Positions 48,946 through 56,874 of a stretch of 64,000 nt of DNA are shown piece after piece (within the stretch, counting starts at the first letter, position 1; each line of letters opens with the position of its first letter). The notes below the pieces were generated by a model. That model worked only from the letters and a program-made list of their open reading frames with translations. It ran no database searches and was not told where the DNA came from. The translations under genes and the position numbers were made by a program. The DNA comes from a virus: positions 62,001 through 126,000 of the IMG/VR virus record IMGVR_UViG_3300002143_000172. One strand, given 5' to 3'.

Positions 48946-49536
48946 CTATTCCTGTGTTCTCATGTATTCGCTAGCGTCCCCAGCTAGGCTGACATGCCAA
49001 GCATAAAATTTAGTATTTGGGAATTCTGTTTTAAGACTAACAAATGAATCTAGATTGGGTACTGCATCGTCATACATGATCGCTTTTGAATAGTTTCCAG
49101 AATTAAGCAAAGAGCTTATAATTCTCTTTTTACGATCTTCTGTAGATCCGCCCTTTAAATTTCCTGCACGGTAAACATGCACCTTGTTCATATCCACTCC
49201 GTACTTACGGAATGTGTCTAAAAACAATTCCTTGTCATTGAAGTCTGCACGGGCAGTTACCATCACTACTTTATTACCAGTGGCAATATCTTGTTTAAGC
49301 TGATCCATCATTGGTATGATTGGTTTAGCGTTGGCAAAAAATTCGCGGGCATCTCGAAAGTCGCCAAAATCAAATTCTTCATCGGGCTTTAATTTATAGT
49401 GTGTAAAGTCGTGACTGTTAAGACTTTTGATCACCTGCCCATTCCTAACTACATGTACTTTGGTCTGGGTGTGTACAAGTGTGTCGTCTATATCAAAAAT
49501 GACCAACTTGTTTGATGTTAAATCACTGGCTCTCAT
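48946..49536 (-). CDS. HAD-family phosphatase with MRASDL start
   Basis: The 196-residue protein has LVIFDIDDTLVHT (HAD motif I), KVVMVTARADFND (motif II) and AIMYDDAVPNLDSF (motif IV). The layout is like the 3'-phosphatase of T4 Pnkp. The N-terminal MRASDLTSNK is the variable capsid-targeting-like start seen in neighbours. Confidence 0.82.
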   Translation of the reverse strand: MRASDLTSNKLVIFDIDDTLVHTQTKVHVVRNGQVIKSLNSHDFTHYKLKPDEEFDFGDFRDAREFFANAKPIIPMMDQLKQDIATGNKVVMVTARADFNDKELFLDTFRKYGVDMNKVHVYRAGNLKGGSTEDRKKRIISSLLNSGNYSKAIMYDDAVPNLDSFVSLKTEFPNTKFYAWHVSLAGDASEYMRTQE

Positions 49537-49545
49537 AATATCACA

Positions 49546-50100
49546 TTATCCCCAACTTATTCCAGCGCCCTGTTGTTGAGCAAACTTAACCATAGCCATT
49601 AATGTATCAACATATCGATCCACTTGGCCTTGACTTCTGCCCATGTCATGTATTGTTGGTCCCCTGCCTATACTGGTCAATCCTGTCTCAGTATCAGTTG
49701 TTTGGCGCATATTTCCTCGATTTACCGTTGGATCTTGTGTGTAATGTTTAGTGTCTTGATTCTTTAACAGTATCAATTTTTTCATTATTGCAGGCAATTG
49801 TTCGTGTGTTATAATCCCAGAGTAGTCGCTATTATCTAAACCCAACATATCAGCTATTGCACCTGCATTGGCGTTGGATACTTGTAATGTAGGTGCATTA
49901 GATACCCATTCTTTACTCTTCCCGTCACCGCGACAATATCTACAATCGGTTCCGTCATAGCTGTCTTTTCCAGTGCCGTCACATACCATGCATGGGACCA
50001 TTTCGTATTTGCCAAACTCATTTGATGACCATTGGCCTTGGTCATTTAATTTAGCCACACCAAATTCTACACCTTCTTTAAGAAATTCTTTTGCTCTCAT
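49546..50100 (-). CDS. Zinc-finger protein (DnaJ-like CxxCxG) with MRAKEFLKEG start
   Basis: The 184-residue protein has CMVCDGTGKDSYDGTDCRYCRGDGK, two C-x2-C-x-G-x-G units as in the DnaJ zinc domain. The remainder is helical. The start MRAKEFLKEG matches the shared N-terminal form. It overlaps the metallopeptidase-like gene by 23 nt. Perhaps a virion protein with a zinc fold. Confidence 0.7.
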   Translation of the reverse strand: MRAKEFLKEGVEFGVAKLNDQGQWSSNEFGKYEMVPCMVCDGTGKDSYDGTDCRYCRGDGKSKEWVSNAPTLQVSNANAGAIADMLGLDNSDYSGIITHEQLPAIMKKLILLKNQDTKHYTQDPTVNRGNMRQTTDTETGLTSIGRGPTIHDMGRSQGQVDRYVDTLMAMVKFAQQQGAGISWG

Positions 50101-50521
50101 AGTCTTCCGTTATTGGTTTTGAGTTTAAGTATTCTGGATATTGTTTATTAAAATGCCGCATGATAACACCTGCAACTGCGTGGGCTTCGTTTTCAATAGG
50201 ACTACCGGTGTCTCCACTATCGGGTCTTAGTCGGTGTTCTGTTCCTTGTTTGAAATGACATAACTCATGCGCGATAGTTCTTAAAATATCATTAGGATGC
50301 CGGTTCATTAGGGCAACATTCAGGGTGTTGGCCTCGTTATCAAATTTACCAAATGTGGGTTGATGGTCATCTCCAACCTGTGGTTCAAATATCATCTGCG
50401 GGAGTGATTTTAACTTTAAAATCTTCATGGCAAGAGGTAAGAATTTCTTAAAAATTTCAATAAAATTCTTCTTATGATCTGATATGCTACCGGTGCTTTC
50501 TGTAAATTCTTGTGCTCTCAT
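50078..50521 (-). CDS. Metallopeptidase-like protein with MRAQEF start
   Basis: The 147-residue protein has ILRTIAHELCHFKQGTEHRL (H-E-x2-H, with a downstream E) and EAHAVAGVIMRHFN, as in small zincin-type domains. It begins MRAQEFTESTG. Likely a packaged peptidase or wall hydrolase; target unknown. Confidence 0.7.
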   Translation of the reverse strand: MRAQEFTESTGSISDHKKNFIEIFKKFLPLAMKILKLKSLPQMIFEPQVGDDHQPTFGKFDNEANTLNVALMNRHPNDILRTIAHELCHFKQGTEHRLRPDSGDTGSPIENEAHAVAGVIMRHFNKQYPEYLNSKPITEDYESKRIS

Positions 50522-50523
50522 GA

Positions 50524-50533
50524 CTGTATTTAG
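50524..50533 (-). promoter_or_regulatory. T4-type late box (CTAAATACAG)
   Basis: CTAAATACAG on the minus strand, 3-4 nt before the ATG at 50521. Spacing is very short, so transcripts may start within or beyond the codon. Confidence 0.35.
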
Positions 50534-50540
50534 TGCTCAC

Positions 50541-50620
50541 TTTGGTAACGAATGGCGTTAAGTTACCTGGCAGCAGCCGCCACACCCGTAAAGATTAACG
50601 GTCCTAAGGGTGTTTTTTAA
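50541..50620. other. Structured gene-poor segment
   Basis: Contains the hairpin GGTAAC/GTTACC (50544-50567) and, on the plus strand, ACACCC/GGGTGT (50582-50613) followed by six T. Parts read like rRNA (see findings). No gene is needed to explain it. Confidence 0.4.
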
Positions 50621-50744
50621 AAGATTCTACTATTTCTTCTGTATTTAAGGCAATTCCTGCCTGCCCGCAGCCAAAGCAGGCTAGACCCACCATGATATCA
50701 AGCAGAAATTCATTTTTAAGGTAGTTGATTAAATTTTCTATCAT
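50604..50744 (-). CDS. Small hydrophobic frame
   Basis: The 46-codon frame (MIENLINYLKNEFLLDIMVG...) has a hydrophobic segment with two Cys (LACFGCGQAGIAL) and ends SFKKHP. It lies in an otherwise gene-poor 470 bp. There is no clear ribosome site, so it is only a candidate. Confidence 0.4.
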   Translation of the reverse strand: MIENLINYLKNEFLLDIMVGLACFGCGQAGIALNTEEIVESFKKHP

Positions 50745-50907
50745 AATAAATTATACCCAATAACTATAGCTGGTCAATAGTGTTGAAGTAGTCTTCACCG
50801 TAAGTCTTGACACTTTTGTTGGAGAAAGTTTTTCTTGTTTCGAGGCAGGTATCTTACTCGTAATAACTTTTAGAGAATATAATTGAGTAATCGCAAGGAT
50901 CTGTGTA

Positions 50908-50979
50908 TTAGTAAACGCGAAATTTACTCTTAATTTTAATGTTAATGGGGATATTAATAGTAAATTCTCGTGCTCTCAT
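50908..50979 (-). CDS. Tiny frame with the MRAREF start
   Basis: The 23-codon frame (MRAREFTINIPINIKIK...) starts with the shared MRAxEF form and a late box CTAAATATAG at 50984-50993. It may be a decayed member of the MRAxEF set or an isolated targeting leader. Confidence 0.4.
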   Translation of the reverse strand: MRAREFTINIPINIKIKSKFRVY

Positions 50980-50989
50980 AGTTCTATAT

Positions 50990-51805
50990 TTAGTCGGCTT
51001 TACCGCATTTTTGGCGTTTCATTTGAGTTAATTTTCCAAAGTTAACAGGCCATTCTGCGCCGGGCTGAATCTCAACTGCACCTGCTGGGAAAGCATATTG
51101 TACCCCGGCTTCTTTCATAATATCAGCAATAGGTTTACGGAATACACGGAGATCGTTGCCTAAATTAGGGTATGGTGCAATGTGTGGAAATGCCCAACCT
51201 GCAATCTGCTTAGTGTTATTATTAACTACAATCTTGTAGTAACCGTGTGGAACGATAACTCCGTTGCCAATTGTTTTATCTCCAGCACCATAAAATGCAC
51301 CGACGAAGATTGTATAACTCTGATTAGTCTGTACTGCCCATCCACGAACCATCGTTTCAAGTAATTTCCAAATGCCACGATTTAATGATCCAGCTTGTGG
51401 ATACATGTTAGTCATTAAGAATGATTCATACTCCACTTGCTGTGTCCAGCTTAGGTCACCGTCTGGAGCGGCATGTCCTTTGTCGTAGCCTGTGCCTGCA
51501 TAGTCATCTGGACGAGCACCTGTGCCGCCCAGACTTTGATCAGCAACAAACGCATTTGTTCTAGGAAAGCATCCTAATGCATTTTGCGGTAATAGCGTAT
51601 ATGCCACATAAGCAGGAATCTTTACAGGAGCATCGTATGCCACCAAATATGCTTCACGACAGATAGGCTGTGCTGTGCGTTGTGTTTGTGCGAAGCCATA
51701 TGGGCTGTGTACTTGACAAGCCTGGACTGGTAGTGGGGGGCGTTGATCCCACGCTTGTGCTAGACTTGAAGCCGCTAGCAATAGGGCAAATAGAATTTTT
51801 TTCAT
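50990..51805 (-). CDS. Exported DNA/RNA non-specific endonuclease
   Basis: The 271-residue product starts MKKILFALLLAASSLAQA, a clear signal peptide (start 51805). The mature part has GYDKGHAAPDGD (DRGH-type active site) and TNMYPQAGSLNRGIWKLLE (metal-binding Asn) of the NUC1/EndA family. Export means it acts in the periplasm. It follows the MRATEI gene by 7 nt. Confidence 0.85.
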   Translation of the reverse strand: MKKILFALLLAASSLAQAWDQRPPLPVQACQVHSPYGFAQTQRTAQPICREAYLVAYDAPVKIPAYVAYTLLPQNALGCFPRTNAFVADQSLGGTGARPDDYAGTGYDKGHAAPDGDLSWTQQVEYESFLMTNMYPQAGSLNRGIWKLLETMVRGWAVQTNQSYTIFVGAFYGAGDKTIGNGVIVPHGYYKIVVNNNTKQIAGWAFPHIAPYPNLGNDLRVFRKPIADIMKEAGVQYAFPAGAVEIQPGAEWPVNFGKLTQMKRQKCGKAD

Positions 51806-51812
51806 GAATATC

Positions 51813-51980
51813 TTAAGCAACCGGAGTTATTGATGATGGGGCATCTTGAGCAGGCTCAGTCATCTGCGCAAATAGTTGTGCAAATGCACCACCTATAGGA
51901 TCGGCGGGCTGTTCTTGTTGGGCGCATTCAACTCGATCGATTAGATCTAGCACGCCACGGATAATTTCAGTTGCTCTCAT
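51813..51980 (-). CDS. Short protein with MRATEI start
   Basis: The 55-residue protein (MRATEIIRGVLDLIDRVEC...) has the shared N-terminus, a helical part and a Pro/Ala tail. A late-like GGTAAATATC (51984-51993) lies just upstream. An alternative ATG at 51995 is less likely. Function unknown. Confidence 0.6.
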   Translation of the reverse strand: MRATEIIRGVLDLIDRVECAQQEQPADPIGGAFAQLFAQMTEPAQDAPSSITPVA

Positions 51981-51983
51981 AGT

Positions 51984-51993
51984 GATATTTACC
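51984..51993 (-). promoter_or_regulatory. Late-like box (GGTAAATATC)
   Basis: GGTAAATATC on the minus strand, about 3 nt before the MRATEI ATG at 51980. It overlaps the end of the large fibre gene. Confidence 0.4.
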
Positions 51994-51994
51994 A

Positions 51995-54900
51995 TTAGTC
52001 AAACCACGAAGTATCTGTATTCCACGCACCGTCTGTGAATACGGCTACTGCTAGACTTCTCCAATCTTCAGCCCGAAGATTATCATCAATTTGAAAAGGA
52101 ATCCATGACTTGGGTCCTACAGTGTATCCGCCTTCACTGAAATACCTAACATTAGCAATATTGATATAGTGGTTATTAAGGCCTGCACCTTTGGGAACAA
52201 AATACATGATCTGTCCTTCCACACCGTCTGCCAAACTCCAACTGTCATCATTGCCATCAGCACTGACCAACACTTGAACACTCTTGGTTAGGTCCAGTGC
52301 GGTTGATGTTTCACTACCTGCTCCACCTGTTTTTTCTATAGTAGAATGTTTAACTACCCCATCTAATGTTATATCACCAGGTGCTGTTAAATCACCATCA
52401 TTGCCAAAGTACCAAGTTTTCTCTGTGCTGTCCTCGCCTGACACAGTGATCGAGATCTGTTGATCACTGTAGATGTCGTTGGTGTGAGTGATTTCGCCTG
52501 TGCTGGCATCGTATTGCAGTATGCTGGTTCCTGCCGCTGCTCTAACTGGCTTGACTACAAAGGTATCTTCTACTGTATTTTCTAAAGCTGCGCCAGATGC
52601 ATTAATTACAATTGAATTTGCGGCTTGATTTCCAAAACCTGCTAGATCACCTATGGCTATTGCTCTAGCGCCTTGATTACCGTTACCTGCCTGACGACCT
52701 ATAGCAACTGCACTGAAGCCTTGAGTTGTTTGACCTGCTAGATAACCTACGGCTACTGCACTGTTGCCTTGTGAGGTTTCACCTGCCTGTGCACCTACAG
52801 CCACTGCTACCACGCTTTGTGAAGTTTCACCAGCTTGATCACCAATTGCTATTGCTTTTGAACTTTGAGTTGTTTCACCTGCTTGATCACCAATTGCTAT
52901 TGCATTGGCACCTTGATTTGTTAAACCTGCACTAACACCAATGGCTACTGCCTTTATTCCTTGATTTGTTCTACCTGCACCCGAACCAAGTGCTACTGCT
53001 TCTGCGCCTTGAGTTGTTTGACCTGTAGTATATCCAATTGCTACTGCATAGCCGCTTTGAGTTGTTTCACCTGCACTCTCGCCGATTGCTACTGCCGCAA
53101 TGCCTTGAGTTGTTTTACCTGCATAAACACCAACTGCTACTGCTTCTGAGCCTTGTTGAGCTTGCCCAGCCGCGGCACCAACTGCTACTGCGTTTGCGCC
53201 TTGAGAAGTAGTACCAGCCGCAGAACCAATTGCTACTCCGCTTTCGCCTTGAGTTGTGTTACCAGCCGCAGAACCAATTGCTATCCCAAATTGGCCTTGA
53301 GTTGTGTTACCAGCCGCAACACCAATTGCTACTGCTTCTGAGCCTTGTGTTGTTTGACCTGCAAGATATCCAACTGCTACTCCGCTTTCGCCTTGAGTTG
53401 TATAACCAGCCGCAACACCAATTGCCACTGCACCTGCGCCTTGACTTGTTTCACCTGCCGTATTACCAACTGCTACTGCACTTTCGCCTTGAGTATCATT
53501 GCCAGCCCGTTTGCCAACTGCTACTGCACTTGTGCCTTGACTTGTTGCACCTGCCCTATTACCAACTGCCGTCGCGTCTGCACCTTGATCTGATTGACCA
53601 GCAGAGACGCCAACTGCCGTTGCGTTTTCGCCTTGATCTTCATTACCTGCATACCAACCAATTGCTACTGCTTCTTCACCTTGAGTATCATAACCTGCAC
53701 CCGAACCAATTGCTACTGCATCAACGCCTTGAGTTAAATAACCGGCTTCTTCTCCAATTGCTACTGCTGTTCGGCCTTGACTTGTTCGGCCTGCATCTTC
53801 TCCAATTGCTACTGCGCTTGTGCCTTGGGTTGTTTGGCCTGCACGTTGACCAATTGCTACTGCACGAGAGCCTTGAGTGTCACTACCTGCTGTGTAGCCT
53901 AATGCTATTGCAGTTTCCGATGTACGCAATCTCGCAGTCTCTACATCGCCAACGATTTTACCTGCCACACCATCTACCAATAATGTGCTGCCATCACTGA
54001 ACACTGAACCAGTGACATCACCATCCAGTGAAGTCTGCGGACCTGTGTAGGCAGTGGTCTGGACTGTATCATCTGGGAAAGTTAAACTGGCATCTGTGCC
54101 AAATAGCCAACTATTAAGATTGTTCACATCAGCACTAGCAGCCAGTCGTACACCGTAACTGTCTATTGCTAGCTGTGAAGCACTAGTGGGTGTTGGATAT
54201 GTATCTACCCAAGAAATACTGGCAAGTCCTGATCCCGAAACAAGCATGCCTGTTTGAGTATCTGCTGCTGCCACAATAAACTCTGGGCCAACACCATCTG
54301 GATTTCCAATTGACACAGTTCCACTTGGCAATGTCAACCCTCCAGTGTTTCCAAAATTCCAAGTGTAGTTACTGCTGTCTTGATTATTGACTACGATATT
54401 AATATCATCATTGCCTGACACAGTACCACCAATGGGTAAGGTTAAACTACCAGATGTAGATAACGCAACAGTGTAAGTTCCGCTAATTAAGGTCGAAGTT
54501 GTAGCAGATCCGCTGCCTGCAACAGGACTTCCGTCAACAGTTAAATTGCCACCGCTAACGCTTAATGCTGTACCGCCTAAATAAATTGTACTAGTTCCCA
54601 CATACAAACTACGCCATTGACTCGATGTTGATCCTAGATCGTAAGTTAAATCTGCGGCTGGTATAATATGCTCTGCTACAGCACTAAAATCTGGTGTAGC
54701 ACCTGTTGGTCCTGTTGGACCAACTATACCACCATTTGATTGAAATTGGAAATATAAATCTTCTGCACTAGTTAATGCTACTTGATAATAAATCTTATGA
54801 ATTAACGGATCGAAAGAAGTAATAAAATTAGGTGCGCCCGGGTCTAATATTCCGGATAATCCAGTATTCCCTGTCTTAGATACTAGGTCAATACTTGCCC

Positions 54901-55432
54901 AATTTGCATCAGGACTGTTTTGTAGTCCGCCATCTGCCATTAATCTATTATTTAAAACATACATAGCGGCAGGAATTTCTGTGAATCCTGTTAGTGTAAA
55001 AACAAGATATCCGTTGTTACTTAATCCTATTCCAGAACCGGCATCAAATGAACCAGTTAATGATCCGCTAATTGTTGTAAATGTCCAACGATTTTCTGTA
55101 TTACTGCCTCCAGCAGTTCGTTGTGCTCTTACTACAGAAACAATACCAGTACCTGTGTTCAAAGGACCAGTTGCACCGGTAGTTCCTACTGATCCCGGGT
55201 CTCCTTGTGGTCCAGTTGGTCCTGCAACACCCGGATCTCCTTGTGGACCAGTTGGACCTGCAACACCCGGGTCTCCCTGAACTCCTTGTGGTCCTGTTGG
55301 TCCTACTTCAATTGTAGAGAGCTGATCAATTATTTCACCAAAGTTATAATTGATCTTAGTAAAAGCAACTCGTAAACTGTCGCCGTTGCCTGCGTTTGGT
55401 CCTGAACCTGTATTGATATAGTAAATGGTCAT
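51995..55432 (-). CDS. Large tail fibre with collagen-like and 16-residue repeat regions
   Basis: The 1145-residue protein has a collagen-like stretch at about residues 45-95 (GPTGPQGDPGVAGPTG...). After several beta blocks there are 27 tandem 16-residue repeats of the form AVAIG-x2-AG-x-T-x-QG-x2, which resemble the head repeats of YadA/Hia trimeric adhesins. Then comes a C-terminal beta domain (QMYFVPKGAGLNNHYINI). It is probably a trimeric fibre. A late box is at 55459-55467. Confidence 0.85.
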   Translation of the reverse strand: MTIYYINTGSGPNAGNGDSLRVAFTKINYNFGEIIDQLSTIEVGPTGPQGVQGDPGVAGPTGPQGDPGVAGPTGPQGDPGSVGTTGATGPLNTGTGIVSVVRAQRTAGGSNTENRWTFTTISGSLTGSFDAGSGIGLSNNGYLVFTLTGFTEIPAAMYVLNNRLMADGGLQNSPDANWASIDLVSKTGNTGLSGILDPGAPNFITSFDPLIHKIYYQVALTSAEDLYFQFQSNGGIVGPTGPTGATPDFSAVAEHIIPAADLTYDLGSTSSQWRSLYVGTSTIYLGGTALSVSGGNLTVDGSPVAGSGSATTSTLISGTYTVALSTSGSLTLPIGGTVSGNDDINIVVNNQDSSNYTWNFGNTGGLTLPSGTVSIGNPDGVGPEFIVAAADTQTGMLVSGSGLASISWVDTYPTPTSASQLAIDSYGVRLAASADVNNLNSWLFGTDASLTFPDDTVQTTAYTGPQTSLDGDVTGSVFSDGSTLLVDGVAGKIVGDVETARLRTSETAIALGYTAGSDTQGSRAVAIGQRAGQTTQGTSAVAIGEDAGRTSQGRTAVAIGEEAGYLTQGVDAVAIGSGAGYDTQGEEAVAIGWYAGNEDQGENATAVGVSAGQSDQGADATAVGNRAGATSQGTSAVAVGKRAGNDTQGESAVAVGNTAGETSQGAGAVAIGVAAGYTTQGESGVAVGYLAGQTTQGSEAVAIGVAAGNTTQGQFGIAIGSAAGNTTQGESGVAIGSAAGTTSQGANAVAVGAAAGQAQQGSEAVAVGVYAGKTTQGIAAVAIGESAGETTQSGYAVAIGYTTGQTTQGAEAVALGSGAGRTNQGIKAVAIGVSAGLTNQGANAIAIGDQAGETTQSSKAIAIGDQAGETSQSVVAVAVGAQAGETSQGNSAVAVGYLAGQTTQGFSAVAIGRQAGNGNQGARAIAIGDLAGFGNQAANSIVINASGAALENTVEDTFVVKPVRAAAGTSILQYDASTGEITHTNDIYSDQQISITVSGEDSTEKTWYFGNDGDLTAPGDITLDGVVKHSTIEKTGGAGSETSTALDLTKSVQVLVSADGNDDSWSLADGVEGQIMYFVPKGAGLNNHYINIANVRYFSEGGYTVGPKSWIPFQIDDNLRAEDWRSLAVAVFTDGAWNTDTSWFD
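52616..53911 (-). repeat. 27 x 48-nt coding repeats in the fibre gene
   Basis: Exactly 27 units of 48 nt encode the AVAIG...AG...QG motif. Units vary at synonymous and at fixed variable positions, so this is an old, selected array. Confidence 0.88.
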
Positions 55433-55458
55433 AAGTTTTCTCGCTAACCCTGTAATAT

Positions 55459-55467
55459 GATATTTAG
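55459..55467 (-). promoter_or_regulatory. T4-type late box (CTAAATATC)
   Basis: CTAAATATC on the minus strand, about 27 nt before the fibre ATG at 55432. Confidence 0.6.
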
Positions 55468-55500
55468 TTTTACCTTTTATAATCCGAATGTAAATAACTG

Positions 55501-55788
55501 GTGATTGTGGAAATAAAAAAAATCAAAACGGAATATACAAGGCTCAGCAAGAGCGGAAAGTCACACGCTTATACTAGATATAAGAAAGTGGCTGTGCTAC
55601 GATGTGATCGCTGTTCTGTTCTGTTCGAACGAGCAGTGGGCAACATGGATAAGAAGCGGGCCAGTAATGACTATAAGCATGTCTGTGCCAACTGCAATCC
55701 AAAACAATTTGCACAAACAGTCGGAGTTAAGAATAGAAATTTCTGGAATATGCCCGTAGATACTGATATAGATATTACGAAATTCTAA
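55501..55788 (+). CDS. Zinc-finger phage protein (GTG start)
   Basis: The 95-residue basic protein has LRCDRCSVLFERAVGNM and HVCANCNPKQF, a C-x2-C...C-x2-C site. It starts at GTG 55501 or GTG 55507. It may be a DNA-binding or HNH-related protein; the HNH gene follows. Confidence 0.6.
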   Translation: MIVEIKKIKTEYTRLSKSGKSHAYTRYKKVAVLRCDRCSVLFERAVGNMDKKRASNDYKHVCANCNPKQFAQTVGVKNRNFWNMPVDTDIDITKF

Positions 55789-55823
55789 TTGACAATACTG
55801 GTAATATCAAGTATAATAAATAC
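55789..55823 (+). promoter_or_regulatory. Consensus sigma-70 promoter overlapping a late box
   Basis: TTGACA (55789-55794), a 17-bp spacer and TATAAT (55812-55817), then TAATAAATAC (55814-55823). It drives the HNH gene. Confidence 0.85.
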
Positions 55824-55855
55824 ATTGGGTCACGCCTTTATAAAGAAATAAAAAA

Positions 55856-56362
55856 ATGTCTTGTTTAATTTTAAATGCGGATGCCGCACCAGTAAGTATG
55901 CTTCCACTTAGCACAATCTCGTGGGAAGAATCGATTCGTTATCTAGTAACGGATAAAGCCACAGTTCTAGAATGGTACGAAGATTGGATCGTTCACAGTG
56001 AATACTGGGAAACTCGCGTTCCTGCGGTTATGATTCTTAGGGAATACCAAAAGAAGAAAACCACGGTCCGATTCTCAAAACAAAATGTATTCCTGCGTGA
56101 TGGATACTCTTGCCAATATTGTGGAGATGATGTTAGCCGTAAAACTGCTACATTGGACCATGTATTGCCAACTAGTCACGGAGGAAAAACTGTTTGGGAA
56201 AACTGTGTTACTGCCTGTGCACCTTGTAATGCCCGAAAAGGTAACAACAAAAAGGTCGTACCTAAGATCAAACCATTTAAGCCAAGTTACTTCTATTTGG
56301 CCGATAAGCGTAAAAAGATGGCTTGGGAATTACAACACCCGAGCTGGGCCAACTATATATAA
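55856..56362 (+). CDS. HNH endonuclease
   Basis: The 168-residue protein has the HNH core CQYCGDDVSRKTATLDHVLP, then HGGKTVWENCVTACAPCNARKGN. Zinc Cys pairs frame the site. The N-terminal 80 residues are of the type seen in phage HNH proteins (ILNADAAPVSMLPLSTISW). Possibly packaging-linked or a free-standing homing nuclease. Confidence 0.9.
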   Translation: MSCLILNADAAPVSMLPLSTISWEESIRYLVTDKATVLEWYEDWIVHSEYWETRVPAVMILREYQKKKTTVRFSKQNVFLRDGYSCQYCGDDVSRKTATLDHVLPTSHGGKTVWENCVTACAPCNARKGNNKKVVPKIKPFKPSYFYLADKRKKMAWELQHPSWANYI

Positions 56363-56370
56363 TAGACGGA

Positions 56371-56396
56371 ATAGCCCCGAGAGGGGCTATTTTTTT
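56371..56396 (+). terminator. Rho-independent terminator after the HNH gene
   Basis: Stem ATAGCCCC/GGGGCTAT with a GAGA loop, then six T. Confidence 0.92.
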
Positions 56397-56409
56397 GGCT
56401 AGAAGTATT

Positions 56410-56628
56410 TTATTTTTCTCGGTACACTATACGACCTTTGGTTAGATCGTATGGACTCATTTCGAGTTTAACTCGATCGCCCATTAATATTTGAATTTTA
56501 TTTTGGCGCATTCTGCCACTTATGTGACCAAGGATCGTAGATCCTTGTTCTAGCTTTACCCGAAACATTGCGTTGGGTAACACTTCTTCAACCCTGCCTT
56601 CTAGGTTGATCATATCTTCTTTTGCCAC
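56410..56628 (-). CDS. infA: Translation initiation factor IF-1
   Basis: The 72-residue OB-fold protein matches IF-1 throughout: [62 protein letters not shown]-1 in phage genomes is rare. With bS21 it suggests control of initiation on phage mRNA. Confidence 0.97.
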   Translation of the reverse strand: MAKEDMINLEGRVEEVLPNAMFRVKLEQGSTILGHISGRMRQNKIQILMGDRVKLEMSPYDLTKGRIVYREK

Positions 56629-56630
56629 GA

Positions 56631-56873
56631 TTAAATTTTCTCTCCTTTTAAACCCTTAACTACTAGATCTTTCGCCCGTTGGTTGAGCTCTACTTCTCCC
56701 ACTTGCATCATTTTATGTGCTATTAAATTCATGTATTCTGACAAAACGGTTTTTCCAATATCTGTCCAATGCGAATAGTCCGGACCGGCACTGCTGTAAT
56801 AATAGTAGTCTCGATTCTTCATTAGCTGATATATACCTCCATACATCAGCTCTTTAACTGCATTACTATTCAT
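56631..56873 (-). CDS. Small hypothetical protein
   Basis: The 80-residue product starts at [20 protein letters not shown] (56873), after the ligase stop. It contains [32 protein letters not shown]. It lies between ligase and infA with 2-nt gaps. Function unknown. Confidence 0.65.
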   Translation of the reverse strand: MNSNAVKELMYGGIYQLMKNRDYYYYSSAGPDYSHWTDIGKTVLSEYMNLIAHKMMQVGEVELNQRAKDLVVKGLKGEKI

Positions 56874-56874
56874 A

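Noticed and set aside
50591-50606. I-CeuI-like site as a trace of a 23S rRNA gene
   Set aside because: Only about 14 bases match and the flanks are unrelated, so no rRNA gene fragment can be claimed.
52616-53911. 48-nt tandem repeats that might be a CRISPR or minisatellite array
   Set aside because: The units lie in one long frame, each encodes the same 16-residue motif and no unique spacers exist.
52726-54000. Long plus-strand frames rich in Leu, Cys or His
   Set aside because: They mirror the repetitive fibre gene on the other strand and show no ribosome sites or domain motifs.
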